DNA from: Synoicihabitans lomoniglobus
Lineage (GTDB): Bacteria; Verrucomicrobiota; Verrucomicrobiia; Opitutales; Opitutaceae
Direction: 5' to 3'
Assembly: GCF_029023725.1 (NCBI RefSeq)
Contig: NZ_CP119075.1
Coordinates: forward strand, 1,545,501-1,609,500
Length of the DNA stretch: 64,000 bases
Position numbers and translations under genes: made by a program. Position 1 is the first letter of the stretch. Each line of letters starts with the position of its first letter. The notes under the pieces are model-generated. The model did no database searches, was not told the origin of the DNA, and worked only from the letters and a program-made list of their open reading frames with translations. Positions 63,834 to 64,000 of the stretch are shown piece after piece.

Positions 63834-64000
63834 CGCACCAGCTCGGCGGTGGCGTGCGCACACGCGGCAATGCGCTCGACGATCTGAGGGTTGCCGATGG
63901 CGCCAGCGGCAAAATCACCGGGCACGGCGTAGACGAACCGGGGCACGATCACACAGCGAAAATCCAGCATCAGGCTGTTGGCCAGCGCCATGATCGACAT
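63818..64000 (-). CDS. C-terminal part of an NAD(P)H-dependent FMN reductase-like protein
   Basis: The 60 residues present (L-D-F-R-C-V-I-V-P-R-F-V-Y-A, then G-N-P-Q-I-V-E-R-I) match the C-terminal segment of NADPH-dependent FMN reductases of the flavodoxin-like fold. The first codon in view is ATG, but the flavin-binding N-terminus must lie beyond the window. Its stop overlaps the end of the convergent esterase gene by 16 nt. Confidence 0.65.
   Translation of the reverse strand: MSIMALANSLMLDFRCVIVPRFVYAVPGDFAAGAIGNPQIVERIAACAHATAELVRQRSS

Overview
The window reads as chromosomal DNA of a GC-rich Gram-negative bacterium, most likely a member of Opitutaceae (Verrucomicrobiota). The evidence is indirect. 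Three secreted proteins end in the same C-terminal module, which I know mainly from Opitutus-like genomes. There is a greatly enlarged GreA-type protein and an outer-membrane lifestyle (KdsB, DUF1302 porin-like barrel, many lipoproteins). Many starts lack a Shine-Dalgarno sequence. No rRNA, tRNA, CRISPR array, prophage or recognisable insertion sequence was found.

Layout. 0-9.9 kb: truncated msrB lipoprotein, DUF4097 surface protein, M32 carboxypeptidase with TatD, HPr, kdsB, carA, a membrane hybrid histidine kinase and a KamA-type lysine 2,3-aminomutase. 9.9-10.8 kb: no large gene, but two tandem units of about 155 nt that share a 19-nt block and each end in a rho-independent terminator. They are followed by a small basic protein with its own leader hairpin and terminator. 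10.8-33.8 kb: ArsR-methyltransferase fusion, giant GreA, rsmB, retropepsin-PDZ protease coupled to an MFS transporter, Ste24-like protease with a nuclease-fold protein, TIG lipoprotein, HemW, AmpG-like permease, M23 peptidase, BNR_4 protein, CHRD protein, nadA with a TPR gene and a Fur homologue, DsbA-like protein, priA and GDPD.

33.9-39.3 kb is an accessory patch of lower GC. It holds a small lipoprotein, a membrane protein whose tail is made from a duplicated piece of a GNAT gene, a large CotH/LTD surface protein and the intact GNAT gene. A 142-bp direct repeat brackets about 4 kb of it. 39.3-46.2 kb is a four-gene envelope transport operon (DUF1302 - DUF1329 - YCF48-like - RND/MMPL). 46.4-64 kb carries uvrA, a YebC/YeeN-type regulator, glutaminyl cyclase, a DUF3516 Ski2-like helicase, a DUF4252 pair, dinB, DUF3179, an FmdB-like protein, an inositol-phosphatase family protein, a ribbon-helix-helix/histone-H1-like fusion, an aminotransferase, a VOC protein, a secreted esterase with the shared C-terminal module, and the end of an FMN-reductase-like gene.

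Most genes are housekeeping or envelope functions in short operons. The parts least explained by known families are the 10-kb small-RNA-like pair, the RHH/H1 fusion with direct repeats upstream, the GNAT-derived duplication around the CotH gene, the Fur homologue without regulatory histidines, and the palindrome cluster at the start of the YCF48 gene.
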